Shown one piece after another: positions 8,971 to 18,793 of a stretch of DNA of 64,000 nucleotides (position 1 is its first letter; every line of letters starts with the position of its first letter). The DNA is from Rhodococcus sp. 14-1411-2a (GTDB lineage Bacteria; Actinomycetota; Actinomycetes; Mycobacteriales; Mycobacteriaceae). The notes beneath the pieces were generated by a model that saw nothing but the letters and a program-made list of their open reading frames with translations, had not been told where the DNA came from and made no database searches. The position numbers were made by a program, and so were the translations under genes. The stretch lies in the NCBI RefSeq assembly GCF_002259485.1, contig NZ_NPGA01000020.1, positions 310,001-374,000 on the forward strand, given 5' to 3'.

Positions 8971-10182
8971 TTACGCCTCCAGGACGGATAGGCCGGGGAG
9001 CTGCTTGCCTTCGAGGTATTCGAGGGATGCACCGCCGCCGGTGGAGATGTGCGAGAAACCGTCGTCGGGCAGTCCGAGGGTGCGTACCGCAGCGGCCGAG
9101 TCGCCGCCACCGACGACGCTGAACGCGCCCTTCTCGGTGGCTCCGATGATCGCTTCGGCGATGCCCTTGGTGCCGGCCGAGAACTTGTCGAACTCGAACA
9201 CTCCGGCCGGTCCGTTCCAGAAGACGGTCTTGGCATTCGAGAGAACGACGGCGAAGCGGCTGACCGAATCGGGTCCGATGTCGAGGCCCATCCAGCCGTC
9301 CGGAATCTCGGATGCCTTCACGGTCTTCGCCTCGGCGTCCGCCGCGAACTTGTCTCCGACGACGATGTCGACGGGCAGGTGGATCACGTCACCGAAACGC
9401 TCGAGCAGGTCCTTGCAGACCCCGATCTGGTCCTCCTGCAACAACGAGTTGCCGACCGAATATCCCTGCGCGGCAAGGAAAGTGAACGCCATGCCGCCGC
9501 CGATGACCAGGGTGTCGACCTTGGGGGCCAACGCCTCGATGACGCCGAGCTTGTCCGAGACCTTGGAGCCGCCGAGCACCACCGCGTACGGACGCGCGGC
9601 GTCCTCGGTGAGCTTGGCCAGTACCTCGACCTCGGCCGCGACGAGAGTGCCCGCGTAGTGGGGCAGCAACTGCGCCACGTCGTAGACCGATGCCTGCTTG
9701 CGGTGCACGACGCCGAATCCGTCGGAGACGAAGGCCGCGTCGTCGCCGGCCAGAGCAACGAGCTCACGAGCCAGAGCAGCTCGCTCGGATTCGTCCTTGC
9801 TGGTCTCGCGCGGATCGAAGCGAATGTTCTCGAGCAGCAGCACGTCGCCGTCGGTCAGACCCTCGGCCCGAGCCTCGGCGTCCTGACCCACCACGTCGCC
9901 CGCGAGCTGAACGTGGCGTCCGAGCAGTTCGCCGAGCTTCGCTGCGACCGGAGCCAGGCTGTACTTCGCGTCGGGCTTGCCGTCGGGACGACCGAGGTGC
10001 GCGGTCACGATGACTTTGGCACCCGCCTCGACCAGTGCCCGGAGAGTCGGGATCGACGCCTGGATGCGGCCGGGGTCGGTGATCGTGCCGTCCTCGAGCG
10101 GGACATTGAAGTCCGATCGCACGAGGACGCCACGGCCTTCGACACCGGCATCGAGCAGATCCTGCAGTGTCTTGACAGCCAT
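8971..10182 (-). CDS. pgk: Phosphoglycerate kinase
   Basis: Transfers phosphate from 1,3-bisphosphoglycerate to ADP in glycolysis. 403 residues with the signature VLVRSDFNVPLEDG near the N-terminus and the nucleotide-loop region WNGPAGVFEFDKFSAGT near residue 330. The frame stays open far upstream, but ATG at 10182 is chosen because it gives the standard N-terminus AVKTLQDLLDAG and lies just after the gap stop. A longer product would read antisense-like, arginine-rich sequence through gap. It sits 5 bp after gap and 3 bp before tpiA, so it is the middle gene of a glycolytic operon. Confidence 0.97.
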   Translation of the reverse strand: MAVKTLQDLLDAGVEGRGVLVRSDFNVPLEDGTITDPGRIQASIPTLRALVEAGAKVIVTAHLGRPDGKPDAKYSLAPVAAKLGELLGRHVQLAGDVVGQDAEARAEGLTDGDVLLLENIRFDPRETSKDESERAALARELVALAGDDAAFVSDGFGVVHRKQASVYDVAQLLPHYAGTLVAAEVEVLAKLTEDAARPYAVVLGGSKVSDKLGVIEALAPKVDTLVIGGGMAFTFLAAQGYSVGNSLLQEDQIGVCKDLLERFGDVIHLPVDIVVGDKFAADAEAKTVKASEIPDGWMGLDIGPDSVSRFAVVLSNAKTVFWNGPAGVFEFDKFSAGTKGIAEAIIGATEKGAFSVVGGGDSAAAVRTLGLPDDGFSHISTGGGASLEYLEGKQLPGLSVLEA

Positions 10183-10187
10183 CGGTG

Positions 10188-11207
<1,020 letters not shown>

Positions 11208-11309
11208 TGTTCGCTCCTAAAAGTTGTGAAAACAGATGTCTGATTGTGCCTGCGTGCGGGGTGCCACACGCGGTTCCCACCCTAGTGTGCGCGCAGGCAG
11301 AGCGCGCGC

Positions 11310-11319
11310 ATCACGTGAT
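11310..11319. promoter_or_regulatory. 10-bp palindrome in the whiA-gap intergenic region
   Basis: ATCACGTGAT is a perfect palindrome 9 bp beyond the whiA stop and about 100 bp upstream of the gap start. It could be a regulator-binding half-site pair for the glycolytic operon, or chance. No regulator can be assigned from sequence alone. Confidence 0.25.
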
Positions 11320-11327
11320 CGGGCCGG

Positions 11328-12311
11328 TCATGCCTCGTCGAGCAACTCGGCGGTGACGGCGGACTCGGTGTCCGGAATTCCGGTTTCCTTCGCCTTGCGG
11401 TCGGCCATGGACAGCAGGCGTCGAATTCGGCCTGCCACAGCGTCCTTGGTCATCGGCGGGTCGGCCAACTGGCCGAGTTCCTCGAGCGACGCCTGGCGAT
11501 GCTGTACCCGGAGCGAGCCCGCGGCGGCCAGATGATCCGGCACGTCCTCGCCGAGGATGTGCAGGGCCCGCTCGACGCGCGCTGCGGCGGCGACGGCGGC
11601 CCTGGCCGAGCGGCGCAGGTTGGCGTCGTCGAAGTTGGCGAGCCGGTTCGCGGTTGCCCTGACCTCGCGTCGCATCCGTCGTTCTTCCCAGATCAACCGG
11701 GTGTCCTGTGCGCCCATGCGGGTGAGCAGTGCCCCGATCGCCTCGCCGTCGCGGACGACCACTCGATCGGTGCCGCGGACCTCGCGTGCCTTGGCGGCCA
11801 CGCCGAGGCGTCGAGCGGCTCCGACGAGCGCGAGAGCTGCCTCGGGACCCGGGCAGCTGATCTCCAGAGCCGAGGATCGACCCGGTTCGGTGAGTGAACC
11901 GTGCGCCAGGAATGCGCCCCGCCATGCCGCCTCGGAGTCCCCCACCGTGCCGCCGACCACCTGGGCGGGCAGGCCGCGAACCGGGCGACCGCGCAGGTCC
12001 AACAGGCCGGTCTGCCGCGCCAGTGCCTCGCCGTCCTTGGCCACGCGCACCACGTAGCGAGAGGTCTTGCGGAGCCCGCCTGCTCCGAGCATGTGCACGT
12101 CGGAGGAGTAGCCGTACAGCTCGAAGATCTCCCGACGCAGCCGTCTCGCAATGGACCCGAGATCCACCTCTGCCTCGACCACCACGCGGCCTGCCACGAT
12201 GTGCAGTCCGCCGGCGAATCGCAGGAGTGCGGACACCTCGGCCTTGCGGCAACTGACCTGACTGACGGTGAGCCTGCTCAGCTCGTCCTTGACCTCCGCT
12301 GTCATGGCCAC
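11328..12311 (-). CDS. whiA: WhiA, DNA-binding sporulation/cell-division regulator homologue
   Basis: WhiA proteins combine an N-terminal LAGLIDADG-homing-endonuclease-like fold with a C-terminal helix-turn-helix. In Streptomyces they control sporulation septation, and in non-sporulating actinobacteria they are linked to cell division. The protein here is 327 residues. The N-terminal LLRFAGGLHIVAGRVVVEAE, the middle AFLAHGSLTEPGRSSALE and the C-terminal HTH region ASLEELGQLADPPMTKDAVA are all present. The GTG at 12311 gives the family N-terminus M-A-M-T-A-E-V-K-D-E-L. This start overlaps the end of yvcK by 10 bp. It is the last gene of uvrC-rapZ-yvcK-whiA, a deeply conserved cluster in Gram-positive bacteria. 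Confidence 0.96.
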   Translation of the reverse strand: MAMTAEVKDELSRLTVSQVSCRKAEVSALLRFAGGLHIVAGRVVVEAEVDLGSIARRLRREIFELYGYSSDVHMLGAGGLRKTSRYVVRVAKDGEALARQTGLLDLRGRPVRGLPAQVVGGTVGDSEAAWRGAFLAHGSLTEPGRSSALEISCPGPEAALALVGAARRLGVAAKAREVRGTDRVVVRDGEAIGALLTRMGAQDTRLIWEERRMRREVRATANRLANFDDANLRRSARAAVAAAARVERALHILGEDVPDHLAAAGSLRVQHRQASLEELGQLADPPMTKDAVAGRIRRLLSMADRKAKETGIPDTESAVTAELLDEA

Positions 12312-13327
12312 GAAGTGATCCCCTCTCTGCGTGCGGTAGTCGGTGCGGTGCCGTCGGTGGACGACACGATGGAACCGAGAGCCGCAGCAAGCTTGCCGTA
12401 ATGATGTGCGTGGGTGCCGTTTTCGGCAACGTCGACGTAGACGACCTCGGCACCGAGCCGGGCCGCTGCCCGCGCCACGTGCTCGCGGTTGCTGCCTTCC
12501 GGGACCGAGGCGGAATCGACCAACACGTAGTCGATTCCCAAATCCGGTGCGTGTTGGGAGAGTACGTGGACATGGCGCTCGGCGGAGAATCCGGTGGTCT
12601 CCCCCAGCTCCGGTGCCAGGTTCAACACCAGTACCTTCGGCGCGCTCGTGCGAGCGAGCGCGGCGAGCTGATCGGGCACCAACACGTGCGGGATGACGCT
12701 GGAGAACCACGATCCCGGTCCGAGCACCACGAGGTCGGCCTTATCGATCGCAGCGAGTGCATCCGCCGAGGCAGGCGGTTCGGGTGGCAACAGTCGAACG
12801 CGGCGAACCTTGCCAGGAGTCGTCGCCACCGCAACCTGTCCGCGAATGACGCGGCTCACACGTGGGTCGTCCTCCAGACCGGAGACGTCGGCCTCGATGT
12901 CGAGTGCGATCGGCGACATCGGAAGCACCCGTCCGTCGATTCCGAGCATCCGCACCATCTCGTCGAGTGCGGCGATCGGATCGCCCAGTACCTCGGTGAG
13001 GCCGGCGAGGATGAGGTTGCCCACCGAATGTCCGGCCAGAGCGCCCGTGCCGCCGAAGCGGTGCTGCAGGACGTCCGTCCAGAGCTGCGTCCTCTCGTCC
13101 GATCGTGCCAGCGCAGCCAGTGCCATGCGCAGGTCTCCGGGCGGAATGACGCCGAGCTCGGCCCGCAGACGCCCCGAGGATCCCCCGTCGTCGGCGACCG
13201 TGACGATGGCGGTGACGTCGGGACCGAGCAGCCGGGCCGCCGACAGCGTGGCGTACAGGCCGTGCCCGCCGCCGAGCGCGACGATCCTGGGGCCCGCTGT
13301 CGGTACTTCGGTGTCGACCTCGCTCAT
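12302..13327 (-). CDS. yvcK: YvcK/CofD-like gluconeogenesis and cell-shape factor
   Basis: 341 residues of the CofD/YvcK superfamily. Members bind UDP-sugars and are needed for growth on gluconeogenic substrates and for normal cell-wall synthesis; the mycobacterial homologue is called CuvA. Signature loops are ALGGGHGLYATLSAARLL at the N-terminus and VADDGGSSGRLRAELGVIPP near residue 45. No 2-phospho-lactate transferase role is implied, since those CofD enzymes have different partners. The ATG overlaps the rapZ stop by 4 bp and the end overlaps whiA, consistent with tight translational coupling. Confidence 0.93.
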   Translation of the reverse strand: MSEVDTEVPTAGPRIVALGGGHGLYATLSAARLLGPDVTAIVTVADDGGSSGRLRAELGVIPPGDLRMALAALARSDERTQLWTDVLQHRFGGTGALAGHSVGNLILAGLTEVLGDPIAALDEMVRMLGIDGRVLPMSPIALDIEADVSGLEDDPRVSRVIRGQVAVATTPGKVRRVRLLPPEPPASADALAAIDKADLVVLGPGSWFSSVIPHVLVPDQLAALARTSAPKVLVLNLAPELGETTGFSAERHVHVLSQHAPDLGIDYVLVDSASVPEGSNREHVARAAARLGAEVVYVDVAENGTHAHHYGKLAAALGSIVSSTDGTAPTTARREGITSWP

Positions 13328-14274
13328 TCGCGACCCAGATCCCGATGCAGCACGCGCACCGACACATCACCCTGGTCGGCGAGAATTGCCGCCAGTGCCT
13401 CGGTCATCGCGACACTTCGATGCTTCCCTCCGGTGCAGCCAACGGCCACCGTCATGTACCTCTTGCCTTCCCGCACGTATCCCTCGATGGTCAGATTCAG
13501 CAGGTGCGTGTACGTCTGCAGGTAATCGCGTGCCCCGTCCTGCCCCAACACGTAGTCGCGAACGTCCGCGTCCTGGCCGGTGTGTTCGCGCAGCTCGGGC
13601 ACCCAATGTGGGTTGGGCAGAAAGCGCACGTCGCAGACCAGGTCGGCGTCCATCGGCAGGCCGTACTTGAAGCCGAACGACTGCACGGTGACGCCCACTC
13701 CGGTGGTCTCGGCCGCGCCGAACACCGTCTCGATCTTGCGCCGGAGTTGATGCACGGACAGGGACGTGGTGTCCACCGTGAGATCCGCAGCTGCCTTGAC
13801 CTGAGCGAGTCGCAACCGTTCGGCGGTGATGCCCTCGGTCAGCGTTCCGTCCTGACCGTCGTTCTGCAGGGGATGGCTACGCCGGTTGGACTCGAATCGA
13901 CGGATCAGCACGGCGTCGGACGCGTCAAGGAAGAGCACTCTGTTGCGCACGCCCTTGGAGTCGAGTTCTTTCACCACCCAGCCCAGATCGCCGGTGAACA
14001 GGCGGCTTCGGACGTCCATCACCAGTGCCAGTCGCTCGATTCTGGGCTTGGACTCGCGTCCGAGATCGACCATCTTGGAGATGAGCTCCGGCGGTAGATT
14101 GTCGGCGACGTACCAGCCGAGATCCTCGAGAATCTTGGCCGCAGTGCGCAATCCTGCACCGGACACCCCGGTGACCAACGCCACCTCGATCTCGTCGTGC
14201 TGCGACTCCCCCTCGATGGACTGCTCGAGGTGTTCTTCGGACGGTGGATGTCTCTGTGTCTGGTGTTCGCTCAC
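13324..14274 (-). CDS. rapZ: RapZ-family nucleotide-binding protein (RNase adapter homologue)
   Basis: 316 residues, homologous to E. coli RapZ (YhbJ). E. coli RapZ guides RNase E to small RNAs controlling glucosamine-6-phosphate synthase; the role in actinobacteria is not established. The N-terminal nucleotide-binding loop reads VTGVSGAGLRTAAKILEDLG. It keeps the glycines but has Leu-Arg where a Walker A Lys-Ser is expected. Mycobacterial homologues also lack the canonical lysine. The C-terminal GCTGGKHRSVAM segment is the highly conserved RapZ C-terminal motif. The first ~28 residues are polar and probably disordered. It overlaps uvrC by one base and yvcK by 4 bp. Confidence 0.92.
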   Translation of the reverse strand: MSEHQTQRHPPSEEHLEQSIEGESQHDEIEVALVTGVSGAGLRTAAKILEDLGWYVADNLPPELISKMVDLGRESKPRIERLALVMDVRSRLFTGDLGWVVKELDSKGVRNRVLFLDASDAVLIRRFESNRRSHPLQNDGQDGTLTEGITAERLRLAQVKAAADLTVDTTSLSVHQLRRKIETVFGAAETTGVGVTVQSFGFKYGLPMDADLVCDVRFLPNPHWVPELREHTGQDADVRDYVLGQDGARDYLQTYTHLLNLTIEGYVREGKRYMTVAVGCTGGKHRSVAMTEALAAILADQGDVSVRVLHRDLGRE

Positions 14275-16364
14275 TACGAAGCCTGTCCCGCCGATTCCAC
14301 ACGCGGTGCGATCGCATGTTCCGCCGTGTTCTCGCCCGATGTCGTTGCACTTGCGTTGCCATCATCGCCTACATCGGCGTCGTCCGTGTCGGAACCCAGC
14401 GCGGCCAGCACCGACTTGGCCGTGGTCTCTCCGATTCCCGGAACCTCGACGATCTCCGCGACCGTTGCACGCTTGAGGTTGGCTACCGAACCGAAGTGTG
14501 CCACCAACGCTGTTCGACGCGACTCACCGAGTCCGCGAACCGAATCGAGGGCCGACGCCGTCATCCGCCGTGATCGCTTGCTGCGATGGAACGTGATCGC
14601 AAACCGGTGCGCTTCGTCTCGGACCCGTTGCAGCAGATAAAGCGATTCGCTCGTGCGCGGCAGGATGACCGGATCCTCCTCCCCCGGAACCCATACCTCC
14701 TCGAGACGCTTCGCCAGACCGACCACAGCGACGTCGGTCACGCCGAGCTCGTCCAGTACCGCTGCGGCGGCGGCCACCTGAGGGGCACCGCCGTCGACGA
14801 CGAACAGGTTGGGTGGATACGCGAATTTTCGCGGTCTGCCGGTCTGCGGATCCAAGGCCGCTTCGGGGGCCAGATCGCCCCCTGTTCCCTCGGCCGTACC
14901 GTCGGCCGAATGTCGCAAAAATCGGCGACGAGTCACCTCGGCGATGCTCGCCACGTCGTCGGAATGCCCGTCGCCTGCCGCTTCCTTGATCGCGTAGTGG
15001 CGGTAGTCGCTCTTGCGGGGCAGTCCGTCCTCGAAGACGACGAGCGAGGCCACCACGTCGGTTCCCTGCACGTGGGAGATGTCGATGCACTCGATGCGCA
15101 GTGGTGCGGAATCCAGATCCAGCGCCTCCTGAATACCCTGCAGCGCAGCCGATCTGGACGTGAAGTCGCCTGCACGCTTGAGCTTGTGCTGCTGCAGGGC
15201 CTCCTTGGCGTTGCGCTCGACGGTCTCGGCCAACGCCTTCTTGTCGCCGCGTTGCGGAACTCGCAAGGTCACGTTCGAGCCCCGGAGTTCACTGAGCCAG
15301 ACCTGAACCTCGTCGGCGTTGTCCGGCAGGACCGGAACCAGTACTTCCCTCGGGACGGCATTGGATCCACCGTCGTCGCCGCCCGGTGCCTGTGCGGACA
15401 GGGCTGCCTGCTCGCCGTAGAACTGCGTCAGGAACTGTTCGACCAGGGCGGGCAGATCGGCCTCGTCCTGGCGTTCGATCACCTCGCCTGCCTTCTCCAC
15501 CACCCAGCCGCGTTGCCCTCGCACACGGCCGCCGCGGACGTGGAATACCTGAACTGCCGCTTCCAGGGCATCGGTGGCGAAGGCGACGAGATCGGCGTCG
15601 GTGCCGTCGCCGAGCACCACTGCCTGCTTCTCCAGTGCTCGACGCAGCGCACCGACGTCGTCTCGCAGACGCGCGGCGGTCTCGAAATCGAGGTCCTCGG
15701 ACGCAGCCTGCATCTTCTTCTCGAGCTGACGAACGAGCTTGTCCGTCTTACCGGCCAGGAAGTCACAGAAGTCCTCGACGGTGCGCCGATGCTCGTCGGC
15801 GCTGACTCGGCCGACACACGGTGCCGAGCACTTGTCGATGTAACCCAGCAGGCAGGGCCTGCCGATCTGATTGTGGCGCTTCAGCACTCCGGTCGAGCAC
15901 GTGCGGGCGGGGAACACCCGCAACAGAAGATCCAGCGTCTCCCGAATCGCCCACGCGTGCGCGTAGGGGCCGAAATACCGCACGCCCTTGCGCCTCGGTC
16001 CGCGGTAGACGAACAACCGCGGGTATTCCTCGTTCATCGTCACCGCGAGCATCGGGTAGCTCTTGTCGTCGCGATATCGGACGTTGAACCGTGGATCGAA
16101 CTCCTTGATCCAGTTGTACTCGAGCTGCAGGGCCTCGACCTCGGTGGTCACCACCGTCCACTCCACCGAAGCCGCGGTGGTGACCATCTGGCGAGTGCGA
16201 GGATGCAGCGAGGCGATGTCTGCGAAGTAGGAATTGAGCCGACTGCGGAGGCTTTTGGCCTTTCCTACGTAGACGACGCGACCGTGCGGATCGCGGAATT
16301 TGTACACCCCCGGCTCCACCGGGATGGTTCCGGTGGCCGGGCGGTAGGTAGCGGGGTCGGACAC
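14274..16364 (-). CDS. uvrC: Excinuclease ABC subunit C
   Basis: UvrC makes both incisions around bulky DNA lesions in nucleotide excision repair. Domains in order: GIY-YIG nuclease at the N-terminus (GVYKFRDPHGRVVYVGKAKS), UVR domain around residues 205-245 (LEKKMQAASEDLDFETAARL), the EndoV-like 5' nuclease (VVDGGAPQVAAAAAVLDELG), and C-terminal tandem helix-hairpin-helix (GLGESRRTALVAHFG, VPGIGETTAKSVLAAL). The start is ambiguous. An ATG at 16403 is in frame, but GTG at 16364 gives the family N-terminus SDPATYRPATGTIPVEPGVY and is used here (696 residues). It ends in a ~35-residue acidic/polar tail after the HhH region. Confidence 0.96.
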   Translation of the reverse strand: MSDPATYRPATGTIPVEPGVYKFRDPHGRVVYVGKAKSLRSRLNSYFADIASLHPRTRQMVTTAASVEWTVVTTEVEALQLEYNWIKEFDPRFNVRYRDDKSYPMLAVTMNEEYPRLFVYRGPRRKGVRYFGPYAHAWAIRETLDLLLRVFPARTCSTGVLKRHNQIGRPCLLGYIDKCSAPCVGRVSADEHRRTVEDFCDFLAGKTDKLVRQLEKKMQAASEDLDFETAARLRDDVGALRRALEKQAVVLGDGTDADLVAFATDALEAAVQVFHVRGGRVRGQRGWVVEKAGEVIERQDEADLPALVEQFLTQFYGEQAALSAQAPGGDDGGSNAVPREVLVPVLPDNADEVQVWLSELRGSNVTLRVPQRGDKKALAETVERNAKEALQQHKLKRAGDFTSRSAALQGIQEALDLDSAPLRIECIDISHVQGTDVVASLVVFEDGLPRKSDYRHYAIKEAAGDGHSDDVASIAEVTRRRFLRHSADGTAEGTGGDLAPEAALDPQTGRPRKFAYPPNLFVVDGGAPQVAAAAAVLDELGVTDVAVVGLAKRLEEVWVPGEEDPVILPRTSESLYLLQRVRDEAHRFAITFHRSKRSRRMTASALDSVRGLGESRRTALVAHFGSVANLKRATVAEIVEVPGIGETTAKSVLAALGSDTDDADVGDDGNASATTSGENTAEHAIAPRVESAGQAS

Positions 16365-16435
16365 GGCAACCACGTTAGCCGTCGGGTCCGACGTTCTCCG
16401 CATCCGCAGCTCAGCTGTGGTGCGGAGTTCCGACG

Positions 16436-16927
16436 TCAGTCCCGATCGACCTCGATGTCCGGAACCGAGGCGGCGGGCGCGTACTTACGCTCGAGTGTGC
16501 GGAACTGTCTCACCGCCGCGACCGCGTGGTCACGATCGTTGGACTGGATGGCCATCACGTTGATGAACTCGTCGTCGGGAATGTCGACTCTGGCCCACAT
16601 GGCTCCGTCCGGGAAGGACAGGCCACGCACCAGATCCCATTCGATGAGACGCTCCGACAACAGGTTCCGTACCGCGACACCGGCCGGCCCGACGCGAATG
16701 CGCGGGCGCGTCAGCACTAGCGCCAGGCCTCCCAGAAGGACTCCGATTCCCGCCATCGCGAGCTGGTCGGCGGTTCTGAAGTACACCCCGGTCGGCGACA
16801 CTCGCAGCAGGACGGCGACGGTCGAGTGCGCCACCACGAGCAGTACCGCGGTCGCGATGGCGTAGCGGGCCGACTTACGCGACTTCACCACCATGTCCCA
16901 CTCGGCGGACGGTGCGCTGCCGGTCAC
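16436..16927 (-). CDS. Membrane protein with PH-like domain
   Basis: 163 residues. Two adjacent hydrophobic helices lie at residues ~20-40 (YAIATAVLLVVAHSTVAVLL) and ~55-75 (MAGIGVLLGGLALVL). A C-terminal soluble domain (RIRVGPAGVAVRNLLSERLI onward) resembles bacterial PH (bPH) domains. It corresponds to the conserved membrane protein that follows ribH in mycobacteria (Rv1417 by position and size). The GTG start overlaps the ribH stop as GTGA, so it is the last cistron of the riboflavin operon. Function is unknown; a flavin-related role is only suggested by linkage. Confidence 0.8.
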   Translation of the reverse strand: MTGSAPSAEWDMVVKSRKSARYAIATAVLLVVAHSTVAVLLRVSPTGVYFRTADQLAMAGIGVLLGGLALVLTRPRIRVGPAGVAVRNLLSERLIEWDLVRGLSFPDGAMWARVDIPDDEFINVMAIQSNDRDHAVAAVRQFRTLERKYAPAASVPDIEVDRD

Positions 16928-17421
16928 GTGAACTCCTGATTCGTCCAGGGTTGGCGGAGGTGCTTGAGAGTCAGCGCCGTGTCGATCGCGGCCGCCGTGG
17001 CCTGTGCGCCCTTGTCCTCGAACGAACCGGGCAGTCCGGCGCGATCGAGCGCCTGCTGCTCGTCGTTGGTGGTGAGCACGCCGTTGGTGACCGGAGTGCC
17101 CTCGTCGAGCGAGACACGCGTCAGCCCGGCCGTCACGGCGTCGCACACGTACTCGAAATGTGGTGTGCCGCCACGGATGACGACGCCGAGAGCGACGACG
17201 GCGTCGTGGTTGCGGGCCAGCGCCTGCGCGACGACGGGCAGTTCGATGGCTCCGGCGACACGGATGACCGTGACGTCCTCGATCCCCGCCGACTCGGCTT
17301 TGCGAAGTGCACCGTCGAGCAGCGCCTGGGAGATCTTCTGGTGCCATTGACCGGCCACGATCGCCAGCTTGAGATCACGCGCGCCTGCCAGCTGCAGGGT
17401 GGGTTCGCCTTCGCCGCTCAT
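16924..17421 (-). CDS. ribH: 6,7-dimethyl-8-ribityllumazine synthase
   Basis: Condenses 5-amino-6-ribitylaminouracil with 3,4-dihydroxy-2-butanone 4-phosphate to form lumazine, the penultimate riboflavin step. 165 residues. Motifs are VAGAIELPVVAQALA, VVALGVVIRGGTPHFEYVCD (with the catalytic His near residue 97) and the phosphate-binding GVLTTNDEQQALDRAG. Its ATG overlaps the ribBA stop by 4 bp, placing it directly after the enzyme that makes its butanone-phosphate substrate. The 3' end overlaps the downstream membrane protein gene. Confidence 0.97.
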   Translation of the reverse strand: MSGEGEPTLQLAGARDLKLAIVAGQWHQKISQALLDGALRKAESAGIEDVTVIRVAGAIELPVVAQALARNHDAVVALGVVIRGGTPHFEYVCDAVTAGLTRVSLDEGTPVTNGVLTTNDEQQALDRAGLPGSFEDKGAQATAAAIDTALTLKHLRQPWTNQEFT

Positions 17422-18722
17422 GATGTGGCCCCATTCTCGTGGGCGGGAGTGGAGCCTGCGGAATGACCATTTTCGAAGTCGTCGAGCCCGGTGAGGTCGT
17501 GGCCCATGCGGTCGCGCTTGGTGCGCAGGTAGGTGAGGTTCTCGGCGTTGGCGCGCAACGGCATCGGCACTCGCTCGGTCACGTGCAGTCCGTAGCCGTC
17601 GAGTCCCACTCGTTTGGCGGGGTTGTTGGTCAGCAGCCGCATCGAGGACACGCCGAGGTCGACGAGGATCTGGGCACCGATTCCGTAGTCGCGCGAGTCG
17701 GCGGGGAGTCCGAGCTGCAGGTTGGCGTCGACGGTGTCGGAGCCTGCGTCCTGGAGTTGGTAGGCCTGGAGCTTGTGCAGCAGACCGATGCCGCGACCTT
17801 CGTGTCCGCGCATGTACAGCACGATGCCGCGGTCCTCGGCGGCGACCATTTCCAGCGCCGCGTCGAGCTGTGGTCCGCAGTCGCAGCGCAGTGATCCGAA
17901 CACGTCGCCGGTGAGGCATTCGGAGTGCACTCGAACGAGCACGTCGTTGCCGTCCCCGTCGGGGCCCGCGATGTCGCCGCGGACGAGCGCGACGTGTTCG
18001 ACCTCGTCGTAGATGCTCTGGTAGCCGACGGCGCGGAAGGTGCCGTGGCTGGTGGGGATTCGGGCGTCGGCGACGCGGACGACGTGCTTCTCGTGCTTGC
18101 GACGCCAGGCGATGAGGTCGGCGATGGAGATGAGAGCGAGGTCGTGTTCGTCGGCGAAGACGCGCAGTTCGTCTGTCTGGGCCATCGCGCCCTCGTCCTT
18201 CTGACTGACGATTTCGCAGATGACGCCTGCAGGCCTCAGGTCTGCCATGCGCGCGAGGTCGACGGCCGCCTCGGTGTGGCCGGGGCGACGCAGCACTCCG
18301 CCGTCCTTGGCGCGCAGGGGTACGACGTGGCCCGGCCGGGTGAAGTCGTTGGCTCCGGTGTCGGGATCGGCGAGCAGTCGCATGGTGGCCGCCCGGTCGG
18401 AGGCCGAGATTCCGGTGCCGATGCCTTCGCGGGCGTCGACGGTGACGGTGTACGCGGTGCCGTGCTTGTCCTGATTGGTGGCGAACATCGGTGGCAGGCC
18501 GAGCCGGTCGCAGTCCTCACCGGAGAGCGGAACGCAGAGGTAACCGGAGGTGTAGCGGACCATGAAGGCGACCAGTTCCGGTGTGGCCTTCTCGGCGGCG
18601 AAGATGAGGTCGCCTTCGTTCTCGCGGTCCTCGTCGTCGACGACCACCACTGCTTTGCCCGCAGCGATGTCCGCAACTGCGCGCTCGATACTGTCGAACC
18701 TGGTCACCACGGTGTGCTCCAT
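17418..18722 (-). CDS. ribBA: Bifunctional 3,4-dihydroxy-2-butanone 4-phosphate synthase / GTP cyclohydrolase II
   Basis: Makes both starting precursors of riboflavin. The N-terminal RibB half carries DDEDRENEGDLIFAAEKA near residue 35 and the GIGTGISASDRA region. The C-terminal RibA half carries the zinc-cysteine motif GDVFGSLRCDCGPQLDAA and the RGHEGRGIGL loop. The start is uncertain: ATG 18722 is given, but the GGAG within it lies 6-9 bp before GTG codons at 18710 and 18707. The latter yields M-T-R-F-D-S as in mycobacterial homologues. The last ~19 residues (ENGHSAGSTPAHENG...) diverge from homologues and are encoded by a copy of a dispersed repeat (17446-17468). Confidence 0.95.
   Translation of the reverse strand: MEHTVVTRFDSIERAVADIAAGKAVVVVDDEDRENEGDLIFAAEKATPELVAFMVRYTSGYLCVPLSGEDCDRLGLPPMFATNQDKHGTAYTVTVDAREGIGTGISASDRAATMRLLADPDTGANDFTRPGHVVPLRAKDGGVLRRPGHTEAAVDLARMADLRPAGVICEIVSQKDEGAMAQTDELRVFADEHDLALISIADLIAWRRKHEKHVVRVADARIPTSHGTFRAVGYQSIYDEVEHVALVRGDIAGPDGDGNDVLVRVHSECLTGDVFGSLRCDCGPQLDAALEMVAAEDRGIVLYMRGHEGRGIGLLHKLQAYQLQDAGSDTVDANLQLGLPADSRDYGIGAQILVDLGVSSMRLLTNNPAKRVGLDGYGLHVTERVPMPLRANAENLTYLRTKRDRMGHDLTGLDDFENGHSAGSTPAHENGATS
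17446..17468 (-). repeat. Dispersed repeat copy at the 3' end of ribBA
   Basis: On the minus strand this reads GGTCATTCCGCAGGCTCC followed by ACTCC. It is nearly identical (one change in 23) to the two units inside pyrB. Here it encodes GHSAGSTP close to the RibBA C-terminus, in the same reading frame as GRSAGSTP in PyrB. It is preceded on the minus strand by CGAAAAT, which resembles the CGAAA that flanks the variant units at 61.3 kb. Confidence 0.75.
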
Positions 18723-18793
18723 ACGTCTCGGGCCTGGCTCAGCGCCCTGGAAATTCTCCGATGCACCATCGATTGCGTGCACGTCAACAGTAC

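Noticed and set aside
18723..18793. FMN riboswitch in the riboflavin genes
   Set aside because: The gaps before ribBA and rpe are too short and lack the RFN element's conserved helices.
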